The notes beneath the pieces are model-generated. The model made no database searches and was not told where the DNA came from. It saw only the letters and a list, made by a program, of their open reading frames with translations. A stretch of DNA of 6,963 nucleotides from Myxococcales bacterium (GTDB lineage Bacteria > Myxococcota > Myxococcia > Myxococcales > Myxococcaceae): positions 6,217 through 13,179 of the forward strand of contig PMBV01000478.1 in the NCBI GenBank assembly GCA_003153055.1, given 5' to 3'. Positions 5,834-6,963 of the stretch are shown piece after piece. Position 1 is the stretch's first letter. Each line of letters begins with the position of its first letter. The translations under genes were made by a program, and so were the position numbers.

Positions 5834-6337
5834 GTGGATGCTGTCGTGATGGAAGGGCTGCCGTTCTCCACGGCCGGGCTCCCGGCGGAGGCGGTGACGC
5901 ACCTCGAGTCGGCCGGCCTGTCGTACTCGTCGGAGTCGGTGGCCGAGCGGCACCTCAAGCAAGCCCTGGCGCTGGCTCCCGACCATCTGGCCCCGCACGT
6001 CGCGCTCTACCGGTACCTCTTCTACAAGGGCCGGCTGGCGGAGGCCCTGGAGCAGCTCGATGTCTGTTTTCGGCAGGCCTCGGCGGTGGGCGGGCTCCCT
6101 CGCGATTGGCGCCAGGCCGTGAGTGGCTCGTTCCGCTTCGGTGACTTCGAGGCGCCCTGGCCTCGGTTCTTCATGTTCGCGCTGAAGGCGCACGGCTACC
6201 TTTGTCTGCGTCTGGGCCGGCTGGAGGAGGGGCGAGCGGCTGCCTCGAAGGCGCTGGAGCTCGATCCTCAGGACAAGGTCGGTGCCCAGGTGCTGCTCGA
6301 CGTGCTCGGGCGAATGGGGCGAGAAGACGACGAGTGA
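5834..6337 (+). CDS. Small TPR (tetratricopeptide repeat) protein
   Basis: The protein has 167 residues, with a GTG start supported by GGAGG 5 nt upstream. It has no signal peptide or membrane segment, so it is probably cytoplasmic. Two TPR-like helical hairpins flank a central insert. The first spans about 34-82 (AERHLKQALALAPDHLAP, then YYKGRLAEALEQ-type residues with YKGRLAEALEQL at 64-75). The second spans about 116-160 (ALKAHGYLCLRLGRLEEGRA, then KALELDPQDKVGAQVLLDVL). The Ala/Gly/Leu/Pro spacing, especially LELDP and LAPD ends, is typical of TPRs. The middle (83-115: LPRDW, FGDFEAPWPRFF) is aromatic-rich and probably family-specific. The tail is acidic (REDDE). TPRs bind protein partners; the partner is unknown. 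A same-strand gene begins 73 nt downstream and may share the transcript. Confidence 0.85.
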   Translation: MDAVVMEGLPFSTAGLPAEAVTHLESAGLSYSSESVAERHLKQALALAPDHLAPHVALYRYLFYKGRLAEALEQLDVCFRQASAVGGLPRDWRQAVSGSFRFGDFEAPWPRFFMFALKAHGYLCLRLGRLEEGRAAASKALELDPQDKVGAQVLLDVLGRMGREDDE

Positions 6338-6345
6338 GGGCTCGG

Positions 6346-6373
6346 CGGGTGCTTCCGGGGCGAAACGCACCCG
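6346..6373. repeat. Inverted repeat after the TPR gene
   Basis: CGGGTGC (6346-6352) and GCACCCG (6367-6373) are perfect 7-nt complements around a 14-nt loop, 8 nt after the TPR stop. No T tract follows, so a canonical intrinsic terminator is unlikely. It may be a weak 3' hairpin or, given the GC content, chance. Confidence 0.25.
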
Positions 6374-6410
6374 GTGCCAGGGCAGGGCGTGGCGGTTACG
6401 TCTTCCTCGA

Positions 6411-6963
6411 ATGCAGCCGGTGAAGCTGGTGCACGGGCCGGAGCCGCTGTGGACGACGCGGCCGGTCTCGAATCGAGCCGTACCGCGCGCGGGCCAGGTG
6501 CTGGGGGCCGCCACCAACCGCGCGCCGGTGACGCCCTTTGAGCAGGCGCTGCGGGAGGCCATCGTTGGATTGAGGGAGTCCATGGCCCGCATCGAGGCCG
6601 AGGTCGACCCGCTGACGAAGCACCTCGGCTTCCGGGCGCTCAACCGTGATGTCAGAGCGCGAGGGCTCGATGAGCGGCAGCTGAAGGAGCCGGAGGATCA
6701 ATCTTACGCCCGGGAGTTGCTCGACGCTGCTCGTGGGCGGGAGGCGCAGTCGTTCGCCGCGCTCGACGACGCGGCCCGGGGGGATCTCGAGCTGCTGCTC
6801 CACCTGGAAGAGCGTCTCCACGCACGGGACGAGGCGTCGTCGAGGCGGGCGACGGCCACCAGGGACGACGCGACGGAGCGGGCTCGGGTCGAGCGCATGC
6901 AGCGTGAGCTGGAGCGGAAGTGCGCGGTGGTGGACCGGCTCGCGGCGACGGAGCGGCCTCTGT
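6411..6963 (+). CDS. Hypothetical charged, mostly helical protein (C-terminus cut by window edge)
   Basis: The frame is open from the ATG at 6411 to the window edge, 184 complete codons, with codons mostly ending in G/C. I do not recognise a family. The first 40 residues (MQPVKLVHGPEPLW to ATNRAPV) look like an unstructured, Pro-containing tail. From about 42 onward the sequence is rich in Glu, Arg, Ala and Leu with hardly a Pro or Gly (FEQALREAIVGLRESMARIE at 43-62; AALDDAARGDLELLLHLEER at 116-135; ERARVERMQRELERK at 156-170), suggesting long helices or coiled coil. There is no signal peptide or membrane segment. The start is uncertain: no SD precedes 6411, and the same frame is open upstream back past the end of the TPR gene without another ATG or GTG. 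It follows the TPR gene by 73 nt on the same strand. Confidence 0.7.
   Translation, partial: MQPVKLVHGPEPLWTTRPVSNRAVPRAGQVLGAATNRAPVTPFEQALREAIVGLRESMARIEAEVDPLTKHLGFRALNRDVRARGLDERQLKEPEDQSYARELLDAARGREAQSFAALDDAARGDLELLLHLEERLHARDEASSRRATATRDDATERARVERMQRELERKCAVVDRLAATERPL

Noticed and set aside
4470..5849. Plus-strand open frame of 459 codons opposite the RCC1 N-terminus and the GNAT gene
   Set aside because: It spans two well-supported minus-strand genes and their junction, and its composition is that of an antisense shadow.
5510..6643. Minus-strand open frame of 377 codons over the GNAT start, the TPR gene and part of the last gene
   Set aside because: It crosses three supported genes and an intergenic region. 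Its Arg/Pro/Ser-rich sequence shows no family, whereas the TPR motifs are clear on the plus strand.

Overview
The window looks like chromosomal DNA of a GC-rich, Gram-negative predatory or soil bacterium, most likely a myxobacterium (Myxococcota). This is an inference from the very high G+C at third codon positions, an RCC1-propeller lipoprotein carrying bacterial Ig-like modules, and a relic of the Cys-rich 'NCGxCG' repeat common in secreted myxobacterial proteins. No rRNA, tRNA, insertion sequence or CRISPR array was seen.

Layout. (a) 1-1855, minus strand: a two-gene unit. The upstream gene encodes a Cys-containing protein with a signal peptide. It is followed after 23 nt by a gene, cut by the window edge, for a protein with an NlpC/P60-like Cys/His region and the start of an M23/LytM-like segment. 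(b) 1856-2321: a stretch with no intact gene. It holds the probable promoter of the left unit and a plus-strand frame-broken remnant of a Cys-rich repeat protein. (c) 2322-3104, minus: a crotonase-fold enzyme, more isomerase-like than hydratase-like. (d) 3219-4973 and 4986-5738, minus: a GNAT acetyltransferase gene followed 12 nt later by a seven-repeat RCC1 lipoprotein gene. (e) 5739-5833: a divergent intergenic region. (f) 5834-6337, plus: a small TPR protein. (g) 6411 to the right edge, plus: a helical, charged protein of unknown function, cut by the window.

How the parts relate. The left pair has clearly weaker G/C bias at third codon positions than the rest (hand count of the first 30 codons: 19/30 and 22/30 ending in G/C, against 26/30 for the RCC1 gene and 29/30 for the crotonase). 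Together with the neighbouring gene relic, this marks 1 to about 2314 as the accessory-looking part. The pairing of a likely peptidoglycan-active protein with an exported partner is the best candidate for an unusual system: effector/immunity, or a cell-wall enzyme with an envelope partner. That reading is inference. The remaining genes look like ordinary, functionally unrelated chromosomal genes.
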